From assembly GCA_030426125.1 (NCBI GenBank), contig JAUHZB010000006.1, positions 1 to 52,011 of the forward strand: a stretch of 52,011 bases of DNA, given 5' to 3'. This document shows positions 34,049 through 41,936 of the stretch, in pieces. This DNA comes from a bacterium (GTDB taxonomy: Bacteria; Patescibacteriota; Saccharimonadia; Saccharimonadales; AWTP1-31). Every line of letters begins with the position of its first letter. The first letter of the stretch is position 1. The notes below the pieces were generated by a model. It made no database searches, had not been told where the DNA came from, and saw only the letters and a list, made by a program, of their open reading frames with translations. The position numbers and the translations under genes are program-made.

Positions 34049-34537
34049 ATTAAAGAACTAATTAAACGAACTTTAATCATTGGTGGAGTCGCCTCTACTA
34101 TCGGTTTAGCCGGTATCGGTGGAGCAGGTATAGCCAGTGCCGCAACGCCTAGCGACAGCGAGAGCCTAGTAGATAAGATTGCCAGCACTTTTAATCTAGA
34201 TAAATCCGAGGTTCAACAGGTATTTACCGAGAATCGTGAAGCTAGACAGCAGGAGCGTCAAGCCAAACTTAGCGAGACCCTTGATCAAGCCGTAGAAGAC
34301 GGTAAAATATCCCAAGATCAAGCAGACAAACTACTCGCCAAAATGGAAGAACAACGTTCTGAGCGTCAAGCTAATAGAGAATCCAATAAGGATTTATCTA
34401 AAGAAGAAAGACGCGAACAACACCAAGCTAATCGTGAAGAATTTAAACAATGGTTAAGTGACAACGACATCCCGGAAGATATTCTTCCAGGACCTGGCGC
34501 TGGACACGGACACCATGGTCACGGAATGGGGGTATAG
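34049..34537 (+). CDS. secreted charged protein with His-rich tail, apparent ATT start
   Basis: Product of about 162 residues: signal peptide (KELIKRTLIIGGVAS, then Gly/Ala-rich, ending GIASAAT), helical charged region with DUF2680-like pattern (FNLDKSEVQQVF and LDQAVEDGKISQDQADKLLAKM), Arg/Glu/Gln-rich helices, and a tail GAGHGHHGHGMGV that can bind metal. No ATG, GTG or TTG precedes the signal sequence: an in-frame TAA lies at 34031-34033, GGAGG at 34038-34042, and six bases later ATT at 34049. So ATT appears to be the start codon. The first in-frame ATG is at 34343, which would lose the signal peptide. The gene ends in a good terminator before the P1B ATPase. Confidence 0.75.
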   Translation: MKELIKRTLIIGGVASTIGLAGIGGAGIASAATPSDSESLVDKIASTFNLDKSEVQQVFTENREARQQERQAKLSETLDQAVEDGKISQDQADKLLAKMEEQRSERQANRESNKDLSKEERREQHQANREEFKQWLSDNDIPEDILPGPGAGHGHHGHGMGV

Positions 34538-34585
34538 CATAACAAATATTAAATAGATGCCTTAACAGCCAAATCGCATTACCGT

Positions 34586-34619
34586 CAGACTGCTGGAGAA
34601 ATCCGGCAGTCTGTTTTTT
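34586..34619 (+). terminator. rho-independent terminator after His-rich gene
   Basis: Stem CAGACTGCTGGA / TCCGGCAGTCTG (12 pairs, one G-U), GAAA loop, then TTTTTT. Confidence 0.92.
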
Positions 34620-34667
34620 GTTACCTACAACCATTTACTACTAATATAAGCTTGGACAGCTCTAATC

Positions 34668-34676
34668 TGTTATAAT
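34668..34676 (+). promoter_or_regulatory. extended -10 promoter of P-type ATPase
   Basis: TG, one base, TATAAT (34671-34676). The -35 is not clear. About 35 bases to the GTG start. Confidence 0.5.
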
Positions 34677-34711
34677 GTAAGCAAACAGTTAAGATAAATA
34701 AGGGGAGAATA

Positions 34712-36589
34712 GTGCTTAGAAAAGTGTCTAATTTTTTTACAGAATACAAACAATTTGGACTGGTTGTAATCAGCCTAATAGCCGCTGCTGGATTATACCT
34801 AGCTGGCCTATACACTGCAGCTAATTGGCTGCTAGCTATCGCAGCCCTACTAAATCTAATTCCACTAGTTTGGGGTATGATCCAAGATATTCGAGTTGGC
34901 ACTTATGGTGTAGATATTCTAGCGGCTACAGCCATACTGGCTGCCGTTCTCTACGGTGAATATCTAACAGCTATGGTTATAGTTCTAATGTTAACCGGTG
35001 GTGAATCTTTAGAAGATTACGCCGAAAAAAGAGCCCAGACTGAACTTACTGATCTACTCAAAAGGGCACCAACTAAAGCTCACCTACTTAAAGCAGGTAA
35101 ACAAAAAGATATTAAAGTTAGCGAAGTAAAAGTTAACGACAAGCTAATAATAAAGCCGGGAGAAGTTGTACCAGTTGACGCCATCATAATTAGTGGAACA
35201 ACTAGCCTTGATGAATCAAGTATCACTGGTGAAAGCTTACCAGTAACAAAAAATGAGAATGATCAAATCCTTAGCGGCTCAGTAAATATTGACGGTGTGC
35301 TAACCGTTAAGGCTACTCAAACTGCCAAAAACAGCCAGTACCAGCAAATAGTCCAACTGGTAAAAACAGCCACCGCTTCTAAGTCACCTTTCGTGAGAGT
35401 AGCCGACCGCTACAGCGTGCCTTTCACCCTATTTGCTTTTACTGTAGCTATAGGTGCTTGGGCTATATCTGGAGACAGTTTAAGGTTCCTGCAGGTATTA
35501 GTAGTAGCCACCCCCTGCCCGCTAATTTTAGCTGCACCTATTGCTCTTATCTCTGGGATGAGTCGTGCTGCTAAGAACGGAATTATTGCTAAGAAATCTT
35601 CAGCACTAGAGAAGTTGGCAGAAATAAAAACTATTGGTTTTGACAAAACTGGCACCTTAACTAAAGGTCAACCAGTGGTTAGTAAAATAACCAGCTATGG
35701 AAAGTATAAGAATGACGACATTATCCAATACGCAGCGACTCTAGAAAGCAAATCTAACCATATTCTAGCTAAAGCCATAACCGATGAAGCTACTAAACGA
35801 AACCTAAAAACCAAGAAGACTAAGCACATATCTGAACTAGCTGGCCTTGGCCTAAAAGCCAGTATTTCTGGACAGTCAGTCTTAGTTGGTCGATACAACC
35901 TACTAGAGCAAGAACATGTAAATTTTCCAGCTAAATTCAATCGATCTAGCATACAAAGTACTTCTGCCTTAGTAGCCATCAACGGACAACTAGCTGGTGT
36001 GATTAACTTCGAGGACGAAATACGCAGTGAGGCCAAGACAACGCTAAGACTTCTAAAAAACCTTGGTATAAAAAACTTACTCATGGTCACCGGCGATAAC
36101 AGTAAGACCGCTCAGAAAATAGCTAGCAAATTAGGAATTACAGATGTAGTCTCCGAAGCTCTACCAGCTGACAAAATTCGAGCTATTGAGGACGTCAAAC
36201 ATCCCCCAGTAGCCTTTGTTGGTGACGGAGTTAACGATGCACCGGTACTAGCTAGTGCTGACGTTGGTATTGCCCTAGGGGCCAAAGGTTCAACCGCAGC
36301 CAGCGAGTCAGCCGATGTTGTAATCATGGTTGATGATGTTAGTAAAGTGGAGTCAGCCGTCCATATATCCAAGCGGACGCTATACATTGCCAAGCAAAGT
36401 ATATTTATTGGTATTGGACTAAGCGTCGTTCTAATGGCCATCTTTGCTACTGGTAGATTCAAACCTGTGTATGGAGCTGCTCTTCAAGAAGTTGTAGATA
36501 TTGTAGTTATCTTAAACGCCCTCAGGGCTCATGGATCCTGGAAGAAACCGAAAATTAAAACGGCTAAACCACAGCCAGCTACTGCTTAA
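34712..36589 (+). CDS. P1B-type heavy-metal translocating ATPase
   Basis: Membrane cation pump of 625 residues with no N-terminal metal-binding domain. The transmembrane metal motif is VVATPCPLILAAP (TPC, in place of CPC), actuator SSITGESLPVTK, phosphorylation site GFDKTGTLTKG, and VGDGVNDAPVLASADVGIALG in the hinge. TPC-type pumps with the PLILAAP context are a divergent group also seen in Actinobacteria; the metal cannot be assigned (Zn, Co and Fe are possible). Start is GTG with GGGGAG upstream. The preceding secreted His-rich protein may be a partner that binds the same metal. Its last four bases overlap the convergent kinase-like gene. Confidence 0.92.
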   Translation: MLRKVSNFFTEYKQFGLVVISLIAAAGLYLAGLYTAANWLLAIAALLNLIPLVWGMIQDIRVGTYGVDILAATAILAAVLYGEYLTAMVIVLMLTGGESLEDYAEKRAQTELTDLLKRAPTKAHLLKAGKQKDIKVSEVKVNDKLIIKPGEVVPVDAIIISGTTSLDESSITGESLPVTKNENDQILSGSVNIDGVLTVKATQTAKNSQYQQIVQLVKTATASKSPFVRVADRYSVPFTLFAFTVAIGAWAISGDSLRFLQVLVVATPCPLILAAPIALISGMSRAAKNGIIAKKSSALEKLAEIKTIGFDKTGTLTKGQPVVSKITSYGKYKNDDIIQYAATLESKSNHILAKAITDEATKRNLKTKKTKHISELAGLGLKASISGQSVLVGRYNLLEQEHVNFPAKFNRSSIQSTSALVAINGQLAGVINFEDEIRSEAKTTLRLLKNLGIKNLLMVTGDNSKTAQKIASKLGITDVVSEALPADKIRAIEDVKHPPVAFVGDGVNDAPVLASADVGIALGAKGSTAASESADVVIMVDDVSKVESAVHISKRTLYIAKQSIFIGIGLSVVLMAIFATGRFKPVYGAALQEVVDIVVILNALRAHGSWKKPKIKTAKPQPATA

Positions 36590-37218
36590 GCGATAATATT
36601 TAGTAGATAAACTAAGGCAAGTGGCACCATCAAATTGTCGGTGCCATATACCCCGATACTTTCAATCAGGGTGGCAACGATGGGAATGAAGATAATATAA
36701 CTACCCAGACTAGGTAGTAAGTTTCCTGGCACCAAAATGGATAGCACAGCAAAAGAAGCCACCATAAAAACCAAACTACCCAGCCAACTCTTCGGTTGAC
36801 CTAAGATAGTGTAGCGGCTCTTTTTACCAAACTGACTACCGATTAGCCCCGCCAACCCATCGCATAGGCTCATGTGCAGTATGGCAATTGCAAAAATCCA
36901 AGGCTGGTCGGTCAGTGTAGCAGTCAGCCCAATACCAATGGCGTAAAGAATATCTCCCCAAGTAGCCCGCTTAATATCTATAATGGCATGGAAGATTTTT
37001 AGGTGGCGAGACAGCAACACTACTACTAGCAGAGCTGCACTAATTAACTGAATCTCACTAAAAGATATATAGAAGGGCCAAGTAGCTACATAACTACCAA
37101 TAACAATGTGTAGGCTTTTTCGAGCAGCCTCACCTCTTAATATCTTTGCTCTCCATAGAGCTTCGGAGGTGACTAGGGCAATAAATATAGGTAAAAGTGC
37201 AAGGCCAATCTTTAACAT
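36586..37218 (-). CDS. polyprenol/phytol kinase-like membrane protein (dolichol kinase family)
   Basis: Product of 210 residues with about six membrane helices. Family signs: RKSLHIVIGSYV near residue 33 (RKxxH motif), SLCDGLAGLIGSQFGK in the middle (similar to the CTP-binding region of dolichol/phytol kinases and CDP-diglyceride synthases), and SWLGSLVFMVASF. The likely role is phosphorylation of a lipid alcohol, or a related cytidylyltransfer; the substrate is unknown. It overlaps the P-type ATPase gene tail-to-tail by four bases. Confidence 0.7.
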   Translation of the reverse strand: MLKIGLALLPIFIALVTSEALWRAKILRGEAARKSLHIVIGSYVATWPFYISFSEIQLISAALLVVVLLSRHLKIFHAIIDIKRATWGDILYAIGIGLTATLTDQPWIFAIAILHMSLCDGLAGLIGSQFGKKSRYTILGQPKSWLGSLVFMVASFAVLSILVPGNLLPSLGSYIIFIPIVATLIESIGVYGTDNLMVPLALVYLLNIIA

Positions 37219-37314
37219 ATACTCTATTGTATACCCTAGCCCCCACCTAGGCCAAAGGACAAATTCAAAATTACCTGTAAAGCATTAAACTATCTAACTA
37301 GTTCAATTGTAAAG

Positions 37315-37800
37315 CTATTGCTCTTCGCCAACGCTGTTGGTATTAAAGTCTACACCAACGTTGTATGCTTCCCAAGCTGCTTGCTCTGATTCACTAAGTT
37401 CACTGGCTGCAGTTGCTTGAGTCTTAACGTCTGATCGATTTATCTCAACAACCTGGCCAACTGTTAGACTAGGTGATCCAGCGTTTACAGTTAGATTGGT
37501 TTCAGCTGCAATAATTTGGGCTTCACTAAGGTTTACTTCATTTTCGATACCATAAATCTGGACTGCTTTTCTGGCCATCTGGGTATAGGTGTCGCCTGGT
37601 TGAGCTACAAAACGATATACTTCTTTGTCTTTTTCGTCTGAAGTTTCTTCCTTGGCTTGGTCATCAGATTCTTCCTTTTGTTCTGCTTGACCTTCCTCTG
37701 CCGCATGGGCCTGAGCTGGGTTACTAAGTATCATTGCTCCGCCGAATAATAGTGCAAAGGCTAGCAAAGCTGATGCACTAAAGGTTAATAGTTTTTTCAT
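37315..37800 (-). CDS. secreted LysM-like protein
   Basis: Product of 161 residues: signal peptide (KKLLTFSASALLAFALLFGGA, cleavage near AQAHAAEE), acidic low-complexity linker (EGQAEQKEESDDQ), then a divergent LysM-like domain with FVAQPGDTYTQMARKAVQIYG and IIAAETNLTVNAGSPSLTVGQVVEI. LysM domains bind peptidoglycan glycans, so it is probably wall-associated. The linker in the middle of the LysM is longer than usual (LysM normally about 45 residues). AGGAGGGTAA precedes the ATG. Confidence 0.75.
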   Translation of the reverse strand: MKKLLTFSASALLAFALLFGGAMILSNPAQAHAAEEGQAEQKEESDDQAKEETSDEKDKEVYRFVAQPGDTYTQMARKAVQIYGIENEVNLSEAQIIAAETNLTVNAGSPSLTVGQVVEINRSDVKTQATAASELSESEQAAWEAYNVGVDFNTNSVGEEQ

Positions 37801-37975
37801 TTACCCTCCTGATTTTGCCCACCACAATTATTAATATGTACTTAATATTTTACATAATAATTTGAATATAGCTAATGGTTTATGTTGTAATATGATTAAC
37901 AACCATAAGCTAGGCAAAAAAGTCAGATATCCAACAAATTAGATGTCATCCTTTAGCCAAAATATGAGTTCCCAA

Positions 37976-38040
37976 GCAGACTGCTACAAAGCCCCAAGTT
38001 TCATAAAATGAAACTAAGCTGGAAAGTCAGCAGAAGGGGG
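37976..38040 (+). other. structured leader, candidate cis-regulatory RNA
   Basis: Nested pairing: CTGCT (37981-37985) with AGCAG (38029-38033), AGC (37990-37992) with GCT (38018-38020), and a perfect hairpin AGTTTCAT-AAA-ATGAAACT (37997-38015). A CCCC at 37992-37995 can pair with the GGGGG of the ribosome-binding site (38036-38040), which would hide it. It does not match a riboswitch class I can recall. Confidence 0.4.
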
Positions 38041-38044
38041 AAAT

Positions 38045-38191
38045 ATGGAGCTAGAAATAAATCGATCATTCCTTGAATCAAAAAGTAGGAATGAAATATT
38101 TTTATATAGATTCTACATGTCAATTGGCCAAGCTATCATGCAGCTAGCGTTAAGTAAAAAGAAAAATGCCCAAAGGCTAAAAAGCGCTTAA
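38045..38191 (+). CDS. 48-residue small ORF with strong ribosome-binding site
   Basis: Not recognised. ATG at 38045 is preceded by AGAAGGGGG with a 4-base spacer. The peptide begins MELEINRSFLESKSRNEIF, has a mid amphipathic/hydrophobic segment (FYMSIGQAIMQLAL) and ends basic (SKKKNAQRLKSA). The structured leader in front supports it being expressed. The stretch 37801-38220 holds nothing else I can identify. A bulged inverted repeat lies at 37880-37908. Confidence 0.45.
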   Translation: MELEINRSFLESKSRNEIFLYRFYMSIGQAIMQLALSKKKNAQRLKSA

Positions 38192-38220
38192 AAAATATAC
38201 CTATGTACGGCTACTACTGG

Positions 38221-38751
38221 TTATTTTTCTGATGGATCAAATAACTGCCCTTGAGGGCTTCTAATTTCAACTATACACTCTCCGGCAGTGCCTGGGATCT
38301 GATCTTCGCTAACACCTGCCGATAGTCCACAATCTATCTTAGGGCAATAGTTACCACCTGGGAAGCCCTCACATGTATTCATTATCTCGCGATAAAGCAA
38401 TCTGCCCTCATCGACACTAGGAGCCTCATCAACGGCTTGAAAGGCTTGTCTTAAACAATAATCAGCCGCTTTACAGGAGCCAACGGTCTGCCTTTCACCT
38501 TCTTTAGTATCCTCAATGACAGCCGTGTTGCAATTACCCATAGAGCATGCAAGCACGTGTCTTGTCTGCCCCTTGTAATACCGCTCGTCTCGCATTTCCT
38601 CAATTAAGCTTCTTTGTTTGGCGGTTATCTCAGGGTCGTCAGATTAGTAGCCCATAACCCCAAGAAGACAAAATCTGCTGACTCTATCATTGCCGAATAT
38701 ATCACAATCCGCTGTGTACCTTGCAATGTTTTTATCTGCTTCTGGGCTCAT
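38221..38751 (-). pseudogene. Cys-rich protein gene interrupted by in-frame TAA
   Basis: Starting at ATG 38751, with AGGAGACACC upstream, the frame reads MSPEADKNIARYTADCDIFG and on to LLGVMGY, then TAA at 38644-38646, and without changing frame continues for 140 more codons (SDDPEITAKQRSLIEEM...) to 38221. Cys occur on both sides (two before, about eight after), with the same style (GNCNTAV, GSCKAADYCLR, YCPKIDCG). So one gene seems broken by a nonsense codon, or read through. The downstream ORF from ATG 38595 has no spaced ribosome-binding site (GAGGAA touches the ATG). Function unknown; the Cys-rich pattern suggests metal binding or disulfides. Confidence 0.65.
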
Positions 38752-38858
38752 GGTGTCTCCTGTAGATTAAATAGTTTTATCAGTTACTTATATACTAATT
38801 CTTATTTATCTATATCCTAATGACAAACGCAAGCATAAGCTTAGCACCAATTAACTAT

Positions 38859-39563
38859 CTAAGACCTGGTCAACATCGAGTCCTTTGCCCGATCATTGAC
38901 TGTAGCTAATCCTGCCCCAATAATATCCTGGTATATTTTCCTTGGAGTAGACCTGATCAACCGAAGTCCCGGTCTGACAGCTGTCCTGGCAATCCTTATC
39001 TGATTGGCTCTAGTTGGTTCTACTAAAGTAAGTTGGTTACTATAGTCTTGTTCTAAGTCCACTGTTGCATCAATTACTACCCCAAACTGCATGAAATCAT
39101 GCAACCAGTCATTAAATCTACGGTCTTCTTCATTTGCCTCATCTATCTCTAAGAACCGAGCAGTCTCGGAACCTTCGATCAGAGCCAATGAACCAAGAAA
39201 AGTTGCACTATCAGTAGTTCTTTTAGCTAAAGCAATTTCTTTTACTCTACTAGCAGCGCTAACTATTCGTTGCACTTTCTGATACTCCCAACTTTCAGTA
39301 ATTTGTTGGGCATCAAAGCCATACCTATCTGTTGACAGTTCACCAGCAACAACTTCATCTAATAACTGATCAAAAGCAGTTGAGTTATCCGAAAATAGTC
39401 TAGTAGTATCATCAATCACGTTATCTAAGGCGTAAGCTGAAGATATTAAATATCGCCACTCAACAAATTGTTGTGGCTCAACATCAACACCCATGGCTGT
39501 GGCCGCGTCATACAGTATCTTACTGCCTCTTTCGTATTTATGTTCTGGATTACTTTCACTCAT
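38859..39563 (-). CDS. all-helical protein resembling class I isoprenoid synthases
   Basis: Product of 234 residues, helical throughout. Two Asp-rich stretches stand out: YALDNVIDDTTRL (about 44-56) and VVIDATVDLEQDYSNQ (about 160-175). Their position and spacing recall the two Mg-pyrophosphate motifs of phytoene/squalene or polyprenyl synthases, though neither is a canonical DDxxD. It is coupled to the phosphoglycosyl transferase gene upstream (two-base gap), which uses a polyprenyl carrier; this context supports a lipid link. The alternative is a helical protein of unrelated function. Confidence 0.5.
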   Translation of the reverse strand: MSESNPEHKYERGSKILYDAATAMGVDVEPQQFVEWRYLISSAYALDNVIDDTTRLFSDNSTAFDQLLDEVVAGELSTDRYGFDAQQITESWEYQKVQRIVSAASRVKEIALAKRTTDSATFLGSLALIEGSETARFLEIDEANEEDRRFNDWLHDFMQFGVVIDATVDLEQDYSNQLTLVEPTRANQIRIARTAVRPGLRLIRSTPRKIYQDIIGAGLATVNDRAKDSMLTRS

Positions 39564-39565
39564 AA

Positions 39566-40315
39566 CTAATAGGCCTCCTGTTCTTGTTTAGCCGACATCC
39601 TTAAGCGCCCGGTTACTGTTTTGCCCAGTAAAGAAAATGTATCCATTAAAATACGCGTATCTTCAGCAAAGGATGCTTTCTCCAAAATATATTCAGACTC
39701 AGTATCTATTCTCTGACTTAGGCGCTGGGCATCATCACCCTCAATCTCATAACCATGATGCATGACGGCGAAATTATCAAAAATACCAGGTAAAGCTAAG
39801 GCTCTAATCTTCAGCCATTCATCGGCATGTTTTGGACCAACTAATCTTCTAGCATTATCTGTGACTTCAGCAATTAATGGCCTAGGGCCAATTATTGCCA
39901 TTTCTCTACGGGCTACATTAATTAACTGTGGAGCCTCATCAATCCTCAGTAAACTCAATATCCTGCCGAGTTTACTCCTCCGGGGATCGTAATGTCGTCC
40001 ATTACTATGTGTTAAATCAGTTACACCCGGCATGGTTCTCAATTTGTTAATAACATATGGCTCCATCATATGACCCTGGCGTTCTTGGCGCAGTAACGGT
40101 TTCTCTTTGTCGATAAGACGCACACCAGCTGCGCCAGCAACTGTGGGCCCAATTGCAAACGGTAACACTGCAGCAGTCCAGACGAAGTCAAAAAGGTCTT
40201 TTCCTGGACCATGTAAATATGGCTGGCCAATTGGCATGTCTTCAGGGGAGAACAATTCTGGCTCGGCGAGTCGCTCTATTAGGTGGCTGTAATCAGGAGG
40301 TTGGTTATTGGGCAT
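39566..40315 (-). CDS. phosphoglycosyl transferase (bacterial sugar transferase family)
   Basis: Transfers a sugar-1-phosphate from a nucleotide sugar to a polyprenyl phosphate to begin glycan assembly. Product of 249 residues with one N-terminal membrane segment (DFVWTAAVLPFAIGPTV), then LLRQERQGHMMEPYVINKLRTM (active-site region), LGRILSLLRIDEAPQLINVARREMAIIGPRPLI, the block shared by WcaJ/PglC-type enzymes. It is the first gene of a pair with the isoprenoid-synthase-like gene. A promoter TTGCAA-17-TATATA lies at 40356-40384. Confidence 0.88.
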   Translation of the reverse strand: MPNNQPPDYSHLIERLAEPELFSPEDMPIGQPYLHGPGKDLFDFVWTAAVLPFAIGPTVAGAAGVRLIDKEKPLLRQERQGHMMEPYVINKLRTMPGVTDLTHSNGRHYDPRRSKLGRILSLLRIDEAPQLINVARREMAIIGPRPLIAEVTDNARRLVGPKHADEWLKIRALALPGIFDNFAVMHHGYEIEGDDAQRLSQRIDTESEYILEKASFAEDTRILMDTFSLLGKTVTGRLRMSAKQEQEAY

Positions 40316-40355
40316 TTATGGATATTTCTAAAACCGGTCAATATGTTTAGTAGAT

Positions 40356-40384
40356 TATATACACCTCTGTTGTGCACATTGCAA
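40356..40384 (-). promoter_or_regulatory. promoter of the sugar transferase operon
   Basis: Minus strand TTGCAA (40379-40384), 17-base spacer, TATATA (40356-40361), with TATAAT two bases further as an alternative. About 40 bases to the ATG. Confidence 0.55.
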
Positions 40385-40446
40385 GCATAAGAGTGTTGAG
40401 AACCAATATCATCTAATGGTCCGACCAACAAAACGCTAGATATCTA

Positions 40447-40656
40447 CTATCTACAAAGATACCAAGGATCTACACCATCCTCGTCGACCTGTCCAATAAG
40501 TTCTGGGCGCCGTACGGATATATCTGACTTATCTACAAGTTGAGACATGAGAGAATAGGCTACAAAAATCTCCTCGTCTACCTCCTTGTAGTAATCGCGA
40601 TCGTCGACTGTTTTTCGTATTAGCGATACCGTCAGGTCAGGGCATAGGAACGAGGA
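40447..40656 (-). pseudogene. C-terminal remnant of an unknown gene
   Basis: Minus-strand frame of 69 codons ending at TAG (40447), with coherent protein-like sequence (CPDLTVSLIRKTVDDRDYYK and later SVRRPELIGQVDEDGVDPWY) but no start codon at its 5' end. The family is not recognised. It is truncated at the same place as the rightward GNAT remnant, so this looks like a deletion/inversion junction. Confidence 0.55.
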
Positions 40657-40823
40657 CTACTCAAGAGATATTCGATATTGCCAGAGAGCAACTCCAAGCT
40701 AAAGGCATGGTTGCCTATGTGTATGATGATAACCTCGCAAGTCAGGCAGTCGTTAATAAGCATAGCTTTGAGAGACTCGATGAATTCGATGATGGCGATA
40801 GACGCTACGAACTGGAATTCTAA
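40629..40823 (+). pseudogene. C-terminal remnant of a GNAT acetyltransferase
   Basis: Plus-strand frame coding SGQGIGTRTTQEIFDIAREQ, then AKGMVAYVYDDNLASQAVVN and KHSFERLDEF, ending in TAA (40821-40823). GQGIGT is the acetyl-CoA motif A of GNAT enzymes, and the DNLASQAVVNKHSFE part is motif B. The N-terminal half and start codon are missing; the frame is open only from 40551 and its upstream part is antisense to the other remnant. Confidence 0.75.
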
Positions 40824-40909
40824 TTATATTACTGTAAGTTAGTGGACATGGTGTCCAAAACATGTCGCACATTGTGCATTCAGCGACGTGCCCTAACAGG
40901 GGTAGAGCC

Positions 40910-40938
40910 ATTTATTTAGCGACAAAAGGCTTTGTCAA
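40910..40938 (-). promoter_or_regulatory. sigma70-type promoter reading into gene remnants
   Basis: Minus strand TTGACA (40933-40938), 17-base spacer, ATAAAT (40910-40915). It would read leftward through the GNAT remnant in antisense. It could be left over from a lost gene. The rest of 40824-40991 holds inverted-repeat-like GC stretches (AGGGGT/ACCCCT) but no gene. Confidence 0.4.
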
Positions 40939-40991
40939 GGGCTACTGCTTGCAACCCCCACCCCTGCTAAAAAGCATATTATACAATGTCG

Positions 40992-41915
40992 CTAATTTTG
41001 CATTAAATCCTTGTCGAATAATGGCAGAATGTCGGATTTGAGCTGGTCCATTAGCGGGTTATTATCTTGAGTATTTGTGATTGTCCTAAAAGTGAGATTC
41101 AGCATAGAAACATCGGTACTTGATTTAACTATCGTAGAGTAATGGAGTATCATTGCTGGGAGCCTCTTGCCTGGAAGTCTACTTTTCTTCTTCCATATTT
41201 CTTTATGTCTATATATTAGTTGTTCGAGCTGTTCGGATATATATGCGTACGCCGTTTGTGGTGAATACGATGCAAGTAAGTATTCAGGGTCATTGATAAG
41301 CCTATTAACCGAGATAGCAACTACTCCAATGTATGATTGCTCTTTATTGCTAAGTGTTTTCTTAACTTGTTTCATCGCATCTTTTACATTTGCATTCAGC
41401 TTCTTCGCCGAACTCAGTCTTTTACATTCAATAACGTAATGTCTCCCGTCAACTATAAGTAGAATATCTGGATTAGGCTCCTGAAGGTAAGCCTCTAATC
41501 CTACATTCAAAAAGTCACATAGCAAGGACAGCTCAAACTGTACATTTCTTGATTCATTATTTGTAACGCTCTCGCTAACGGGGCTTAGCGATCCGCTTGA
41601 TAGCACTTTTATTTTCATAGCAAGCACTTCATCATCCTGCTTGCACTTATCTATGTTGTCTAGAATGTATTTCAATTCCAACATTTCACTCAACGCATAA
41701 TCTAGCTCAGCATTCTTGTTATACGTTTTAATGAACTGTTCGCTTTTAACCTTGTCTTGATACACAGGAATAAAACGCTCAATAAGGTCAAATGCCTGAT
41801 ATATACGATTGTGAGGACTTATAGAACCCTCAATGCCTAGCCTTTTTACTAATGCTTCGTAATCTTCTCTTGATTCAAGAATATCTCGATATGAAGTTAG
41901 GGGTATATTTTTCAT
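40992..41915 (-). CDS. PD-(D/E)XK nuclease-like protein
   Basis: Product of 307 residues. Around residue 145-170 it reads EPNPDILLIVDGRHYVIECKRLSSAKK, the PD...D...ExK core of restriction-endonuclease-like folds (Asp in PDILL, E-C-K after it). The remaining sequence is helical with DKCKQDDE and basic tail parts, not recognised. No methyltransferase or toxin partner is adjacent, so it is not an obvious restriction system; the next gene is a membrane protein. Possibly a defence or repair nuclease, or a non-catalytic relative. The area next to it contains gene remnants, consistent with an accessory region. Confidence 0.6.
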   Translation of the reverse strand: MKNIPLTSYRDILESREDYEALVKRLGIEGSISPHNRIYQAFDLIERFIPVYQDKVKSEQFIKTYNKNAELDYALSEMLELKYILDNIDKCKQDDEVLAMKIKVLSSGSLSPVSESVTNNESRNVQFELSLLCDFLNVGLEAYLQEPNPDILLIVDGRHYVIECKRLSSAKKLNANVKDAMKQVKKTLSNKEQSYIGVVAISVNRLINDPEYLLASYSPQTAYAYISEQLEQLIYRHKEIWKKKSRLPGKRLPAMILHYSTIVKSSTDVSMLNLTFRTITNTQDNNPLMDQLKSDILPLFDKDLMQN

Positions 41916-41936
41916 GACTAGTCATCACCTCAATCC

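Noticed and set aside
38221-38751. Stop-codon recoding as in SR1/Gracilibacteria
   Set aside because: The internal codon is TAA, and TGA is used as a normal terminator in several clear genes here (folD, sortase).
40992-41915. Restriction-modification system
   Set aside because: No methyltransferase or specificity subunit is adjacent, so only a lone nuclease-like fold can be claimed.
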